DNA of 64,000 nt from an uncultured Faecalibacterium sp. (GCA_902463235.1 CABQER010000003.1:1-64000), one strand, 5' to 3'; positions 20,578 to 30,146 are shown, numbered from the stretch's first letter. Notes: generated by a model from the sequence alone, not told the origin. Made by a program: numbers and translations.

Positions 20578-21408
20578 TTGAAAGATTTTTTTGATACCTG
20601 GAAATTCAAGATCCTTGTGGCCGTGGCGGTATTTCTGGTGGGCATCATGGCCTATGCCGGTGCCAACGGCCGCCTGACCGCCGCCCCGCAGGAGCTGCTG
20701 GGCGTGATCCTGACCCCTTTCCAGAAGGCGGCGGCTGTGGTCAGCGGCGGCGTGGGTGCGGTGTGGGAAAAATACACCAGCATCGACGAGGTCATGGAGC
20801 AGAACGAGCAGCTGGAAGCGGAAAACGCTGAGCTGCGCCAGCAGATGGTGGACTACGACCGCCTCAAGGCCGAAAACGAAGCCTACAAGGCGCTGGCTAA
20901 TATTCAGAAAAAGAACAGCAACGCCACCTATGTGTCCGGCTTTGTCATTGGACGCGACCCGCTGGATGAGTTCGGAGGCTTCACATTGGACAAGGGCACC
21001 GCAGACGGCGTAGCGGTGAACGATGCTGTCATCAGCGACCGGGGCTATCTGCTGGGTATGGTGGTGGAAGCCGACCCGACCAGCTGCAAGGTGATGACCA
21101 TCCTGCACCCCAGCTTCAATGCGGCGGGGGTGGTCTCCCGCACCCGGGAAAACGGCATCCTGAACGGCAACACCACCTATGCAGCGGACGGTCTGTGCAC
21201 CCTGACCAATCTGGAACGCAGCACCGAGACCCGTGCGGGCGATCAGGTCATAACCACCGGTCTGGGCGGGGTGTTCCCGCCGGATCTTCTGGTGGGCACG
21301 GTGCAGGACGTGGTGCCGGAAGCCAGCGGCAAATCCTCCATTGCGGTGGTGCGCCCCGGTGCCGACCCCCGCACCGCCAAGCACGTTTTTATCATTACTG
21401 CGTACTAA
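20578..21408 (+). CDS. mreC: Rod shape-determining protein MreC
   Basis: A 276-residue MreC. One N-terminal transmembrane helix (about residues 9-27) is followed by a coiled coil (about 65-110, rich in Glu, Gln and Leu, ending QKKNSNATY). The paired beta-barrel extracytoplasmic domain follows, with SGFVIGRDPLDEFGGFTLDKG and the ITTGLGGVFPPDLLVGTV segment. It bridges MreB and the PBP2/RodA elongation complex. The start is TTG at 20578, preceded by AGGAGGGAAGG; no ATG fits as well. Confidence 0.93.
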   Translation: MKDFFDTWKFKILVAVAVFLVGIMAYAGANGRLTAAPQELLGVILTPFQKAAAVVSGGVGAVWEKYTSIDEVMEQNEQLEAENAELRQQMVDYDRLKAENEAYKALANIQKKNSNATYVSGFVIGRDPLDEFGGFTLDKGTADGVAVNDAVISDRGYLLGMVVEADPTSCKVMTILHPSFNAAGVVSRTRENGILNGNTTYAADGLCTLTNLERSTETRAGDQVITTGLGGVFPPDLLVGTVQDVVPEASGKSSIAVVRPGADPRTAKHVFIITAY

Positions 21409-21423
21409 GGAGGGCACACTGCT

Positions 21424-21957
21424 ATGGAATCTCGCCGCAAGCGCAGCCGCAGCCAGCTGCTGAAGTGGGGCTGCTATGTGCTGGCGCTGTTTGTGTGCGC
21501 CGCTTTGCAGACCACGCCCGGGCTGTTCCAGCTGGGGGAGGCAAAGCCGCTGCTGGTGTTGCCGCTGTGTCTGGCGGTGGCAGTATTTGAAGGAGAGTTT
21601 GCCGGAGCACTGCTGGGCACGGTAGGCGGCCTTTTGTGGGACTACGCCGCCGGGCGCACGGTGGGTATGCTGGCGCTGGAACTGCTGCTGCTCTGCTTTG
21701 GGGTATCGGTGCTGGTGCAGCTGTATTTGCAGGTGAACCCCGGCAACTTTGCCGCCGTAAGCACCGTAACGGCGCTGCTGGTGCTCTCGCTGGACTGGCT
21801 GTTTTTCTACTATATGCCGGGTTATACCGGCGCTGCGCTGCGGTATGTTGCCTTTGTACTGCCCAGTGCGGTGCTGACCATCCCGGCGGCGCTGCTGGCT
21901 TTCTGGCTGGTGCAGCGCATCCATGACGGGTTTGGGATCGACAACGGTGTGGTCTGA
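21424..21957 (+). CDS. mreD: Rod shape-determining protein MreD
   Basis: A 177-residue polytopic membrane protein with about five helices after a basic N-terminus. It is assigned as MreD from its place between mreC and the PBP2 gene, and from the hydrophobic pattern with PLCLAVAVFEGEFAGALLGT and GGLLWDYAAGRTVG, which match the MreD family. It starts 15 bp after mreC behind AAGGAGGGC. Confidence 0.9.
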   Translation: MESRRKRSRSQLLKWGCYVLALFVCAALQTTPGLFQLGEAKPLLVLPLCLAVAVFEGEFAGALLGTVGGLLWDYAAGRTVGMLALELLLLCFGVSVLVQLYLQVNPGNFAAVSTVTALLVLSLDWLFFYYMPGYTGAALRYVAFVLPSAVLTIPAALLAFWLVQRIHDGFGIDNGVV

Positions 21958-21976
21958 CCCGTAAAAGGAGAACCAG

Positions 21977-24214
21977 ATGAACGAAAATGAACGCAAGGTC
22001 GTGGTGCGGCGGATGCTGCTGCTCATCGCAGTGGCCTGTATCATCATGGGGCTGTATACCTTCCGGCTGATCTTTTTGCAGCTGGTCAATGGGGACAGCT
22101 TCAAGGCAAAAGCCACCAACACCACGGATTATAAGTTCACGGTCACCGCCGCGCGCGGCAATATCGTGGACAGCACCGGCAAGCGCATCGCCACCACCAG
22201 CACCGGCTATAATGTGGTGCTGAACAAGCTGCAGATGGGGGATCAGGATCTGGACACCATGCTGCAGCAGATCGTGGAACTTTTGCGCCAGAACGATGAA
22301 AAATGGCTGGACACCCTGCTCATCAGCGAGCCGGATGCCGCTGGAAACTATACCTTTACGGACAGCGCCGACAGCACCAGCGACCAGAAAACGCTGGCAG
22401 ACATGAAGGAGACGCTGGGCCTGCAGCAGTACGCCACCGCCAACGATGTGATGGAGATGCTGGTGGAAAAGAACCATCTGGAAAGCTTCTCCCTGCCGTG
22501 GCAGCGGGTGCTGGCGGGCATCCATTACGAGATGGACCGGCAGGCCTTTTCCAACGTGAATAACTTTGTTATGGCGGAAAATGTCAGTCAGGTGACGGTT
22601 GCTGCCATCAAGGAGCATTCCCTTACTTTGCCGGGCGTGGAGATCGTGGAGACCAGCACCCGCAGCTATGAGCAGGGAGATATTCTCCCCGCTGTGTTGG
22701 GGCGCGTGGGCAAGATCACCGCCGAAAAGTGGAAGGTGACCGACGAAAACGGTCAGGTGACCTATCCGCTCAAGGAAAAAGGCTATAACATGAACGATGT
22801 GATCGGCATCTCCGGCCTGGAGTCCGTGTACGAGGACGAACTGCGCGGCAAGGACGGCGTGGAGACCATCACCCGCAATTCGGACGGTGTGATCGTGGAC
22901 ACCAAGATCACCACCGTGCCGGAGCCGGGACATACCGTGCAGCTGACCATCAACAGCGACTTTCAGCGTGCGGTGGATAAGGCCCTTGCCAACAACATCG
23001 ATATGATCAACCGGGTGTACAACACCGGCGATATGAAAGCTGCCGCCGGTGCTGCGGTGGTGCTGGATGTGAAGGACGGCAGCGTGCTGGCGGCTGCGAA
23101 CTACCCCAGCTTTGACCAGAATCTGTACGCCACAAACTATTCTGAGTACAGCGCCGACCCCAGTCTGCCCCTGTTCAACCGGGCGCTACAAGGCCTGTAC
23201 ACCCCCGGCTCTACCTTTAAACCGGCAGTGGCGGTGGCGGCGCTGGACAGCGGCCTGATCAACCAGTACTCCACTGTTAACTGCACCGGCGTGTATACCT
23301 ATTATAAGGACTACCACCCCCGCTGCACCCGCCACGGCCACAGCGGCAACATTGATGTGGTAACCGCCATCAAGTGGAGCTGCAACATCTTCTTCTACGA
23401 TGTGGGACGCCGCCTGACCAGTGACGTCTACGATGCCTACGCCTACAAGCTGGGTCTTGGCCAGCGCACCGGCGTGGAGGTAAACGAGGCCGTGGGACGT
23501 CTGACCAAAAAGACGGATAAAAACTACACCTCATCGCTGGATATTCAGGCCGCCATCGGGCAGGGCAACACGGTGGTAAGCCCCATCCAGCTGGCTACCT
23601 ACGCCGCCACGCTGGCCAACAACGGTGTGCGCTACCGCACCCACTTTGTCAAGGCGATTCTGGATACCAACACCGGCGAGGTGCTCAGCGAGACCCAGCC
23701 GGAGGTGATGGATATCATCGAGGGCAACGGCAACACCTTTGATCTTGTGCGGCAGGGCATGACACTGGTGCCCAGCACCATCAGCGGCAAGATCTCCAGC
23801 TACCCCATTGCCATCGCCTGCAAGACCGGCACCCCCCAGCGCAGTGAGACCTACGCCTCGGGCAAGCACTACCTGAACGCTATAATGATCGCCTACCTCC
23901 CGGCAGACGACCCGGAGATCGCCATCGGCATCACGGTAGAGTACGGCGGCTACGGCGCCCGCACCGGCGATCTGGTGGTGGATATCGCCAACGCCTACTT
24001 TGCCATGAAGGACGGCACGCTGGAGGTTGACCCCTATGTGGACCCGCGCACCGTGGCGCAGGAGGATGCCGCAGCATCGGATACCACTGCCCAGACCGCC
24101 CCGGATGCTGCGAATGATGCACAGACCGCTGCCGCCGCCGCAGAACCGCAGCAGACGACTGCCCCCGCAGGGGTGACAGAGGAAGAAAACAACGATGCAA
24201 TGCTTGCGCAGTAA
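21977..24214 (+). CDS. mrdA: Penicillin-binding protein 2 (elongation-specific transpeptidase)
   Basis: A 745-residue class B PBP that crosslinks peptidoglycan in the elongasome. It has a short cytoplasmic N-terminus, one transmembrane helix (about 12-33), a pedestal/dimerisation domain (40-330) and a transpeptidase domain. The active-site motifs are intact: PGSTFKP (Ser-x-x-Lys, near residue 412), SCN in IKWSCNIFF, and KTG in ACKTGTP. A C-terminal tail of about 60 residues rich in Ala, Thr, Gln and Glu is added after the catalytic domain and looks unstructured. It lies in one unit with mreC and mreD. rodA is not adjacent. Confidence 0.93.
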   Translation: MNENERKVVVRRMLLLIAVACIIMGLYTFRLIFLQLVNGDSFKAKATNTTDYKFTVTAARGNIVDSTGKRIATTSTGYNVVLNKLQMGDQDLDTMLQQIVELLRQNDEKWLDTLLISEPDAAGNYTFTDSADSTSDQKTLADMKETLGLQQYATANDVMEMLVEKNHLESFSLPWQRVLAGIHYEMDRQAFSNVNNFVMAENVSQVTVAAIKEHSLTLPGVEIVETSTRSYEQGDILPAVLGRVGKITAEKWKVTDENGQVTYPLKEKGYNMNDVIGISGLESVYEDELRGKDGVETITRNSDGVIVDTKITTVPEPGHTVQLTINSDFQRAVDKALANNIDMINRVYNTGDMKAAAGAAVVLDVKDGSVLAAANYPSFDQNLYATNYSEYSADPSLPLFNRALQGLYTPGSTFKPAVAVAALDSGLINQYSTVNCTGVYTYYKDYHPRCTRHGHSGNIDVVTAIKWSCNIFFYDVGRRLTSDVYDAYAYKLGLGQRTGVEVNEAVGRLTKKTDKNYTSSLDIQAAIGQGNTVVSPIQLATYAATLANNGVRYRTHFVKAILDTNTGEVLSETQPEVMDIIEGNGNTFDLVRQGMTLVPSTISGKISSYPIAIACKTGTPQRSETYASGKHYLNAIMIAYLPADDPEIAIGITVEYGGYGARTGDLVVDIANAYFAMKDGTLEVDPYVDPRTVAQEDAAASDTTAQTAPDAANDAQTAAAAAEPQQTTAPAGVTEEENNDAMLAQ

Positions 24215-24277
24215 AGTGCAGCTGCGTGCAAAGTGCTGAACTTGAACGAAAATTTGAATATTGTGTCCAAAAACCTG

Positions 24278-24306
24278 TTGTAAATGAGTTGCGTTTGTGA
24301 TATCAT
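24278..24306 (+). promoter_or_regulatory. Promoter of mgsA
   Basis: TTGTAA (24278-24283), 17-bp spacer, TATCAT (24301-24306), within an AT-rich 157-bp gap after the PBP2 gene. A leader of about 60 nt would result. Confidence 0.55.
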
Positions 24307-24371
24307 GTATAACAAAGGAAATTTATCAAGTTTTTTATATACAAATGTTTCAATAGAGGAGAGATCTACAG

Positions 24372-24776
24372 ATGACGATTGCCCTGATCGCGCATGACTC
24401 CAAAAAGGAGCTGATGGTTCAGTTCTGCACGGCGTACTGCCGTATTCTGAGCCAGCATAAATTGGTGGCGACCGGCACGACCGGCAAACTGATTTCCGAG
24501 GCCACCGGCCTGCAGGTACAGCGCTTTTTGGCCGGGGTGCAGGGCGGCGACCAGCAGATCGCGTCCCGCATTGCCTGCAACGAGATCGACCTGCTGCTGT
24601 TCTTCCGCGACCCCATCAATGCAAAGCCCAGCGAGCCGAATGAGATGACCTTGCTGCGCCTGTGCGATGTGCACAACATCCCCATGGCTACCAACATCGC
24701 TACTGCTGAGGTACTGATTCACGGACTTGAGCGCGGAGATCTGGACTGGCGCGATATCGTGCACCCGCAGAACTAA
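24372..24776 (+). CDS. mgsA: Methylglyoxal synthase
   Basis: A 134-residue MgsA that converts dihydroxyacetone phosphate to methylglyoxal and phosphate, an overflow bypass of glycolysis. It begins with [13 protein letters not shown]. The TGTTGKLI phosphate-binding loop, the GGDQQI segment with the catalytic Asp, and the [10 protein letters not shown] and [15 protein letters not shown] blocks are all present. In related Firmicutes mgsA follows the mre-min cluster; here it follows mreBCD-pbp2 directly and no minCDE genes are present. Confidence 0.96.
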   Translation: MTIALIAHDSKKELMVQFCTAYCRILSQHKLVATGTTGKLISEATGLQVQRFLAGVQGGDQQIASRIACNEIDLLLFFRDPINAKPSEPNEMTLLRLCDVHNIPMATNIATAEVLIHGLERGDLDWRDIVHPQN

Positions 24777-24786
24777 AATATGCAAA

Positions 24787-24823
24787 AAAGAAGCGCTGCA
24801 TCGTACAGATGCGGCGCTTCTTT
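24787..24823. terminator. Bidirectional terminator between mgsA and the minus-strand rnhA unit
   Basis: A 16-bp stem with one G-U pair (24787-24802 with 24808-24823) is flanked by A-rich DNA on the left and T-rich DNA on the right. It can therefore end both the plus-strand mgsA and the minus-strand rnhA transcripts. Confidence 0.85.
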
Positions 24824-24861
24824 GCTTCTCAGGTGAAATGCAATGCGGATTTTCCGCTGGG

Positions 24862-25404
24862 TCAGACCGTGCCGTTTACCTTAAAATCCTGTGCCATCTC
24901 CTGCACATCGGCGGCGGTAAACTCGCCCAAGGGCAGCAGCAGCCGGGCAAGGGTGTCCTGCGGCAGCGCCGCCAGTGCGGCGCTTTCGTCCAGTGCAGCA
25001 TCCACGGCGGGGCAGACGGTGTGCACGCCGTCGCTGCCCAGCTCCACCCGGGCGTGGTGCCCGGTGGCAATGTACTGGATGCCCAGCTTGTCGGCAGCGG
25101 TCAGCAGGGCGGCAAACCGGGCGTCGTTGCCGCTGCCCAGCACCTCGGCGGGCTGGTCTGCCAGTGCCTCCGCCTTCAGCACGATGCACTCGATGCCAAG
25201 AGCCTCGGCAGCCTGCCGTGCGGCTGCTGCCCATGCGCTCTGGTCAGCGGCCAGCTGCACCACAGCCCCGGCCACGCCAAAGCCCTGCTGCTGCAAAATG
25301 CGCACCACAACGCCGCAATCTACGGTGCCGTCCATGCTGACAAGCACCTTGTCCTGTGTTTCGTAGGTGTCGAACCCGTTGCCGGGCAAAAATGCGTCGC
25401 TCAT
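24862..25404 (-). CDS. Truncated, PP-loop-degenerate MnmA-like protein
   Basis: A 180-residue protein whose sequence aligns along its length with the N-terminal half of the tRNA 2-thiouridylase MnmA. In place of the ATP-binding SGGVDSS it has DGTVDCG (residues 25-31). The catalytic Cys region is missing. [24 protein letters not shown] (87-110, shown in part in the family as GALLDYA...YIATGHYAR) and [17 protein letters not shown] remain. It stops where MnmA's central and C-terminal domains should begin. It should be unable to adenylate tRNA. Its start overlaps the rnhA stop (ATGA), with GGGAGG upstream, so it is translated by coupling. The role is unknown. Confidence 0.75.
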   Translation of the reverse strand: MSDAFLPGNGFDTYETQDKVLVSMDGTVDCGVVVRILQQQGFGVAGAVVQLAADQSAWAAAARQAAEALGIECIVLKAEALADQPAEVLGSGNDARFAALLTAADKLGIQYIATGHHARVELGSDGVHTVCPAVDAALDESAALAALPQDTLARLLLPLGEFTAADVQEMAQDFKVNGTV

Positions 25405-25865
25405 GTTCCTTGCCTCCCGCCATGTGCTTTGCTTTGCGCTACGGCCAGCTGGTCGCAGCGTTCGTTTTCCGGGTGGCCTGCATGGCCTTTTACCCAGACG
25501 TAGGTGATCTTGTGCCGTGCCTCCTGCTCCAGTGCCTGTGCCCATAAGTCCGGGTTCAGGGCGGGAGAGCCATCGGCCTTTTTCCAGCCCCGGCGCTTCC
25601 AGCCCTTGGCCCAGCCCTTTTCCAGCCCGTTGATCACATACTGGCTGTCAGAGCACAGCCGCACCTCGCAGGGTTCCTTGAGCTGGCGCAGCGCCTCGAT
25701 AAAGGCTGTCAGCTCCATGCGGTTGTTGGTGGTGCTGGCGTCGCCGCCGCTCAGTTCCTTTTCGTACACTTTGCCGTCAAAGCGGTAGCGCAGCACCGCA
25801 CCCCAGCCGCCCGGGCCGGGATTGCCGCTGCAAGCGCCGTCTGTGTACACCTCTACCTGTTTCAT
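25401..25865 (-). CDS. rnhA: Ribonuclease HI
   Basis: A 154-residue RNase HI that cuts the RNA strand of RNA-DNA hybrids. The four catalytic acids are visible: Asp9 in [11 protein letters not shown], Glu51 in RMELTAF, Asp73 in CSDSQYV and Asp138 in ENERCDQLA, with the assisting His128 in KGHAGHP. The basic handle region [14 protein letters not shown] is present. The start is ATG 25865 because AAGGAGAA lies just upstream; longer in-frame extensions are not supported. It overlaps the downstream MnmA-like gene by four bases. Confidence 0.95.
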   Translation of the reverse strand: MKQVEVYTDGACSGNPGPGGWGAVLRYRFDGKVYEKELSGGDASTTNNRMELTAFIEALRQLKEPCEVRLCSDSQYVINGLEKGWAKGWKRRGWKKADGSPALNPDLWAQALEQEARHKITYVWVKGHAGHPENERCDQLAVAQSKAHGGRQGT

Positions 25866-25966
25866 GGGGTTCTCCTTATAGAATAGAATACCTTTATTTA
25901 GCGCTATTTTACCCGGGATGTCAAGAGCCAATGTATACGTCGGCCCAGTTTTGCCAAACCTTGGAA

Positions 25967-25995
25967 TTGACAAAACCGGTGCGAGATACTATACT
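25967..25995 (+). promoter_or_regulatory. Consensus promoter of the RNase J gene
   Basis: TTGACA (25967-25972), exactly 17 bp, TATACT (25990-25995). This is one of the strongest promoters in the window. Transcription from about 26002 gives a leader of roughly 265 nt before the RNase J start. Confidence 0.8.
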
Positions 25996-26001
25996 TAGCG
26001 T

Positions 26002-26267
26002 AACAAAATGCGTATAGGGGTGCACCAAAGGCGTGCGCCCGGCTGTTCCGGCAGAAACGCCACAGTCGCATCGAACAGATGGACTTACATGGCCAAGAAT
26101 CTCTTGCGGAACCAACAGCGCTGCTGCAAAAAGCGCGCTGAACGATAAATTCTATACGATGCATCAACCGGAAGCCGATGCAGTTTCAGGTGCTTCCCCT
26201 GTGCAAGGTGCGGCTGCTCTCCCCGGCGGGGCGCGGTCTGGCTTGCAATTGAATCTGGAGGTAAAGA
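26002..26267 (+). promoter_or_regulatory. Long structured 5' leader of the RNase J gene
   Basis: About 265 nt of non-coding leader. By eye it can form several hairpins: GGGTGCA/TGCGCCC near 26017-26041, a stem joining GCTGTT near 26042 to AACAGC near 26114, CAGCGC/GCGCTG near 26115-26140, and GCATC/GATGC near 26161-26182. Near the gene there is a GC-rich CCCCGG/GCGGGG region. It matches no riboswitch signature I know (no T-box sequence, no tmRNA or SRP motifs). Autoregulation by RNase J or a processed small RNA are the options. Confidence 0.45.
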
Positions 26268-28097
26268 ATGGCTCAAACAAAAGAAAATAACCCCGCACCC
26301 CGCGCAAAAGCCCCGGCAGCGCCCAAGGCAGCCGCCGCAAACGGCACTGCTCCCGCAGGGGAAAAGCATACCCGTCCCACTACCCGCCGTCCCTACTATA
26401 ACCGCCGCCCGCGCCGTGCGCAGCAGCCCAAGGAGGCAGCGACCCCCATCCATATCTACCCGCTGGGCGGTCTGGGCGAGGTCGGCAAGAACATGACCGT
26501 CTACGAGTGCAACGGCGATATGATCATCGTGGACTGCGGCTTGGTGTTCCCGGACAGCGAGATGTTCGGCGTGGACATGGTCATCCCGGACTTCACCTTT
26601 GTGGTGCAGAACAAGGACAAGATCAAGGGCCTGCTCATCACCCACGGTCACGAGGATCACATTGGCAGCATTCCCTATCTGCTGCAAAAGATCAGCCTGC
26701 CGGTGTACGGCACCCGCCTGACCTGCGGCCTGATCAAGAATAAGCTGGAGGAGTTCGGCCTTGCCGGCAAGACCAAGTTTGTGGAGATCGTGCCCCGGCA
26801 GAAGATCAAGCTGGGCTGCTTTACCGTGGAACCTATCCATGTGAACCACTCTATCCCGGATGCCGTGGCCTTTGCCATCGACAGCCCCGCCGGTACCATC
26901 ATCCAGACCGGCGACTTTAAAATTGATTACACCCCGCTGGCCTGCGGCGTGACCGACCTGTCCACCCTGTCCGAGTACGGGCAGCGCGGTGTGCTGGCTT
27001 TGCTGAGCGATTCTACCAACGCGGAGCGCCCGGGCTTTACCGCCACCGAGCAGAAGGTGGCCGCCGGTGTGCGCAGCCTGTTTGCCCGCGCCCGCAATAA
27101 GCGCATTATCATTGCAACCTTTGCGTCCAACATCTACCGCGTGCAGCAGATCATTGATCTGGCCGTGGAGGATGGCCGCAAGGTGGCCTTCAGCGGCCGC
27201 AGCATGGTCAACAACACCGCCATGGCGCAGGAACTGGGCTATATGCACATCCCGGAGGGCACTCTGATCAGCGTGGACGAACTGAACCAGTACCCGCCGG
27301 AGCAGGTGGTGCTGGTGACCACCGGCAGTCAGGGCGAGCCCCTGAGCGCGCTGAGCCGCATGGCCTCCTGCAGCCACCGTCAGGTGCGGGTAGGCCCCGG
27401 CGACTTCATCATCATCTCCGCCAACCCCATCCCCGGCAACGAAAAGAGCGTGACCAAGATCGTCAACGGTCTGCTGCTGCTGGGCGCAGAGGTCATCTAC
27501 GAGAGTATGTATGATGTGCACGTTTCCGGCCACGCCTGTCAGGAGGAGCAGAAGCTGATGCTCACCCTGACCAAGCCCAAGTACTTCCTGCCCGTGCACG
27601 GCGAGTATAAGCAGCTGAAAAAGCACGCCCTCACCGCTGCAAGTCTGGGCATCCCCACCAGCAATATCCTCATTGCGGAGAACGGCTCCAATGTTATCCT
27701 CTCGCAGGACGAGATGAAGCTGGGCGAGCCGGTGACCGCCGGTGCCGTCATGGTGGACGGCCTTGGTGTGGGCGATGTGGGCAACGTGGTGCTGCGGGAC
27801 CGCAAGCACCTCTCCGAGGATGGCCTTGTCATCATCGTGGCTACTGTGGACAGCAAGACCGGCAAGGTGCTGGCCGGACCGGATCTGGTAAGCCGGGGCT
27901 TCGTGTATGTGCGCGAGAACGAGAGCCTGATGGACGGTGCCCAGAGCATTGTGGAAAATGCACTGGAGCGCTGTGTGGATGAGCACGTCCGGGACTGGAA
28001 CAGCGTAAAGACCCGTGTGCGTGAGGCACTGAGCAGCTATATCTACCGGCGCACCAAGCGCAGCCCGATGATCCTGCCGATCCTGATGGAGGTCTGA
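26268..28097 (+). CDS. rnj: Ribonuclease J
   Basis: A 609-residue metallo-beta-lactamase/beta-CASP nuclease with 5'-3' exo- and endonuclease activity on RNA. A non-conserved, Ala/Pro/Arg-rich basic N-terminal extension of about 60 residues precedes the core (IYPLGGLGEVGKNMTVYE). The zinc ligands are in THGHEDHIGSIPYL, with further ligands in HVNHSIPDA and LLSDSTNAERPG, and VHGEYKQLKKHA in the C-terminal part. The ATG follows TGGAGGT. It is the first gene of a probable transcript with gdpP and glf. Confidence 0.95.
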   Translation: MAQTKENNPAPRAKAPAAPKAAAANGTAPAGEKHTRPTTRRPYYNRRPRRAQQPKEAATPIHIYPLGGLGEVGKNMTVYECNGDMIIVDCGLVFPDSEMFGVDMVIPDFTFVVQNKDKIKGLLITHGHEDHIGSIPYLLQKISLPVYGTRLTCGLIKNKLEEFGLAGKTKFVEIVPRQKIKLGCFTVEPIHVNHSIPDAVAFAIDSPAGTIIQTGDFKIDYTPLACGVTDLSTLSEYGQRGVLALLSDSTNAERPGFTATEQKVAAGVRSLFARARNKRIIIATFASNIYRVQQIIDLAVEDGRKVAFSGRSMVNNTAMAQELGYMHIPEGTLISVDELNQYPPEQVVLVTTGSQGEPLSALSRMASCSHRQVRVGPGDFIIISANPIPGNEKSVTKIVNGLLLLGAEVIYESMYDVHVSGHACQEEQKLMLTLTKPKYFLPVHGEYKQLKKHALTAASLGIPTSNILIAENGSNVILSQDEMKLGEPVTAGAVMVDGLGVGDVGNVVLRDRKHLSEDGLVIIVATVDSKTGKVLAGPDLVSRGFVYVRENESLMDGAQSIVENALERCVDEHVRDWNSVKTRVREALSSYIYRRTKRSPMILPILMEV

Positions 28098-28145
28098 TCC
28101 GGGCGCACCGCAAAGCGGTGCAGCGTCTGAGGAGGCAAAAAACCA

Positions 28146-30143
28146 ATGAAACGTAAACCAAGATGGACACTGGAAATGCTCACGGCCAGTCTGGCGGTGC
28201 TGTGCGGCCTTTTGCTGCTGGTGCTGCTGGTGCAGCGCCCTACGGCATGGCCGCTGCTGGCCGTGCTGGTGGTGCTGTGGGGCATAGGGGCAACCTTGTT
28301 CCGCTGCAAGCTGCGCAGCTGGGTGGTGCGCTGGACAAGCGGCACCACGTTTGAAAAATCCAAGGTGCAGTTCAGTCTGGAGCCCCTTTCCCAGCCTGCG
28401 GCGCTGCTTTCCGGCGAGACGGTGCTGTGGTACAACAGCCAGTTCCGCACCCGCCTGCTGGGCGGGCAGGATGTGCTGGCCAGCCGGGTGCAGAAGCTGC
28501 TGCCCGGGCTGGATCTGCAGCTGTGCCGCAAGCGTGAAGGGCAGTTGCTGACCCTTGCCGACGGCTACTGGAGCGTGCACAGCTCCACCGTGCCCGGCGA
28601 AGCCGAAAGCATGACCCTGCTGGTGCTGAATGAGGAGACCGAGCTGCGCCGCATTGAGGCAGAGTATAAGGCCAGCCGTCCGGGGTATCTTGCCTTTCAG
28701 CTGGATGGCTACGACGATGTGTTCGGGGATCTGATGGACAGTGAACGCGCCCGCCTGCTGGAGGGCGTCAACCGCATTCTGGAGGATATGATCGGGCGCG
28801 GCAGCGGCTTTCTGCGCCGGGTAGGCAGCGGCGGTCGCTACATCGCAGTGGTGGAGGAGCGCCAGCTGGAGCAGTTCTCCAACCGTGGTTACGATGTGCT
28901 GGATAAGATCCGCGCACTGGACCCCGGCGTGAGCCTTTCGATGTCCATTGGTATCGGACGCGGTGCACGCACCCTGCGGGAAGCGCAGGATATGGCCGAG
29001 CACGCGTTGGATATGGCGCAGGGACGCGGCGGCGATCAGGCCGCTGAAATGACGCTGGACGGCTTTACCTTCTACGGCGGCGTGAGCCATGGTGTGGAAA
29101 AGCGCAGCAAGGTGCGCAGCCGCCTTGTGGCTGACCAGCTGGTCAAGCTGATCAAAGAGGCTGACCATGTGGTCATCATGGGTCACCGCATGAGCGATCT
29201 GGATGCCATCGGCGCAGCCGAAGGCGTGCTGCGCATTTGCAAGATCTGCGATGTGCCGGCGGTCATCGCCGTCCGGCGGGACGCTACGCTGGCGGCCAGC
29301 CTGATCGATGCGCTATGCAAGGCGGGGCAGAAGGATGACTTCATTGACCCCAAGGACGCCCTGCCCATTATCTCCAAGCGTACCCTGTGTATCGTGGTGG
29401 ATACATATCAGGTGGGCCTTGTGGAGAGCAAGGACATTCTGGAAAAATGCGGCAAGGTGGCCGTCATCGACCACCACCGCAAGGGCGTGGGCTACATCGA
29501 GAACCCGGCGCTGGTCTGCCACGAGCCCTATTCTTCCTCGGCCAGCGAGCTTGTCACCGAGCTGTTGCAGTATGTGGGCGAGCGGGACGACAAGCCCAAC
29601 CGCGTGGAAGCCGAAGGTCTGCTTGCCGGTATCCTGTTGGATACGCAGGACTTTACCCTGCACACCGGCGTGCGCACCTTTGAAGCCGCCGCTGCCCTGC
29701 GCCGCTACGGCGCAGAGACCGAGCGGGTGCGCAGGCTGTTCGATGTGACCATGGTAGAGTACAACGCCAAGGCCGATCTGGTGGAAAAGGCGCAGATGTA
29801 CAAAAACTGTGCCATCTCCATTGGCGGCGAGGTCGCCCCGGAGGCCCGGGTCGCCATTGCGCAGGCCGCCAACGACCTGCTGCGCATTCAGGGCGTGGAC
29901 GCCAGCTTTGTGGCAGTGCAGGTGGGCAACGGGGTCAACGTCTCTGCCCGCAGCATGGGTGCCGTGAATGTGCAGGTGATCATGGAGGCGCTGGGCGGCG
30001 GCGGTCATCAGACCATGGCAGCAGCCCAGTTAAAGCATATCACCCCGCAGGCGGCACGCAGCCGCATTCAGGATGCTATCGACCAATATTATCTCTCCCA
30101 GAAAAAGACTACGCCGGAAGCACGACCGGCAAAAGGGGAATAA
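28146..30143 (+). CDS. gdpP: Cyclic-di-AMP phosphodiesterase GdpP
   Basis: A 665-residue membrane-bound DHH/DHHA1 phosphodiesterase that hydrolyses c-di-AMP to pApA. Two transmembrane helices (about 12-28 and 33-52) are followed by a PAS-like domain (80-170) and a degenerate GGDEF domain (about 175-300, with GGRYIAVVEERQ). The DHH domain follows, with MGHRMSDLDAIGAAEG, VDTYQVG and VIDHHRKG, and then DHHA1 ending in GGGGHQTMAAAQ. All metal-binding motifs look intact. In Firmicutes gdpP is usually followed by rplI and dnaB; here the UDP-galactopyranose mutase gene is inserted between. Confidence 0.95.
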   Translation: MKRKPRWTLEMLTASLAVLCGLLLLVLLVQRPTAWPLLAVLVVLWGIGATLFRCKLRSWVVRWTSGTTFEKSKVQFSLEPLSQPAALLSGETVLWYNSQFRTRLLGGQDVLASRVQKLLPGLDLQLCRKREGQLLTLADGYWSVHSSTVPGEAESMTLLVLNEETELRRIEAEYKASRPGYLAFQLDGYDDVFGDLMDSERARLLEGVNRILEDMIGRGSGFLRRVGSGGRYIAVVEERQLEQFSNRGYDVLDKIRALDPGVSLSMSIGIGRGARTLREAQDMAEHALDMAQGRGGDQAAEMTLDGFTFYGGVSHGVEKRSKVRSRLVADQLVKLIKEADHVVIMGHRMSDLDAIGAAEGVLRICKICDVPAVIAVRRDATLAASLIDALCKAGQKDDFIDPKDALPIISKRTLCIVVDTYQVGLVESKDILEKCGKVAVIDHHRKGVGYIENPALVCHEPYSSSASELVTELLQYVGERDDKPNRVEAEGLLAGILLDTQDFTLHTGVRTFEAAAALRRYGAETERVRRLFDVTMVEYNAKADLVEKAQMYKNCAISIGGEVAPEARVAIAQAANDLLRIQGVDASFVAVQVGNGVNVSARSMGAVNVQVIMEALGGGGHQTMAAAQLKHITPQAARSRIQDAIDQYYLSQKKTTPEARPAKGE

Positions 30144-30146
30144 AAC

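Noticed and set aside
26002..26267. RNase J leader as tmRNA, SRP RNA, RNase P RNA or T-box
   Set aside because: None of the conserved sequence motifs of these RNAs is present; only generic hairpins are seen.
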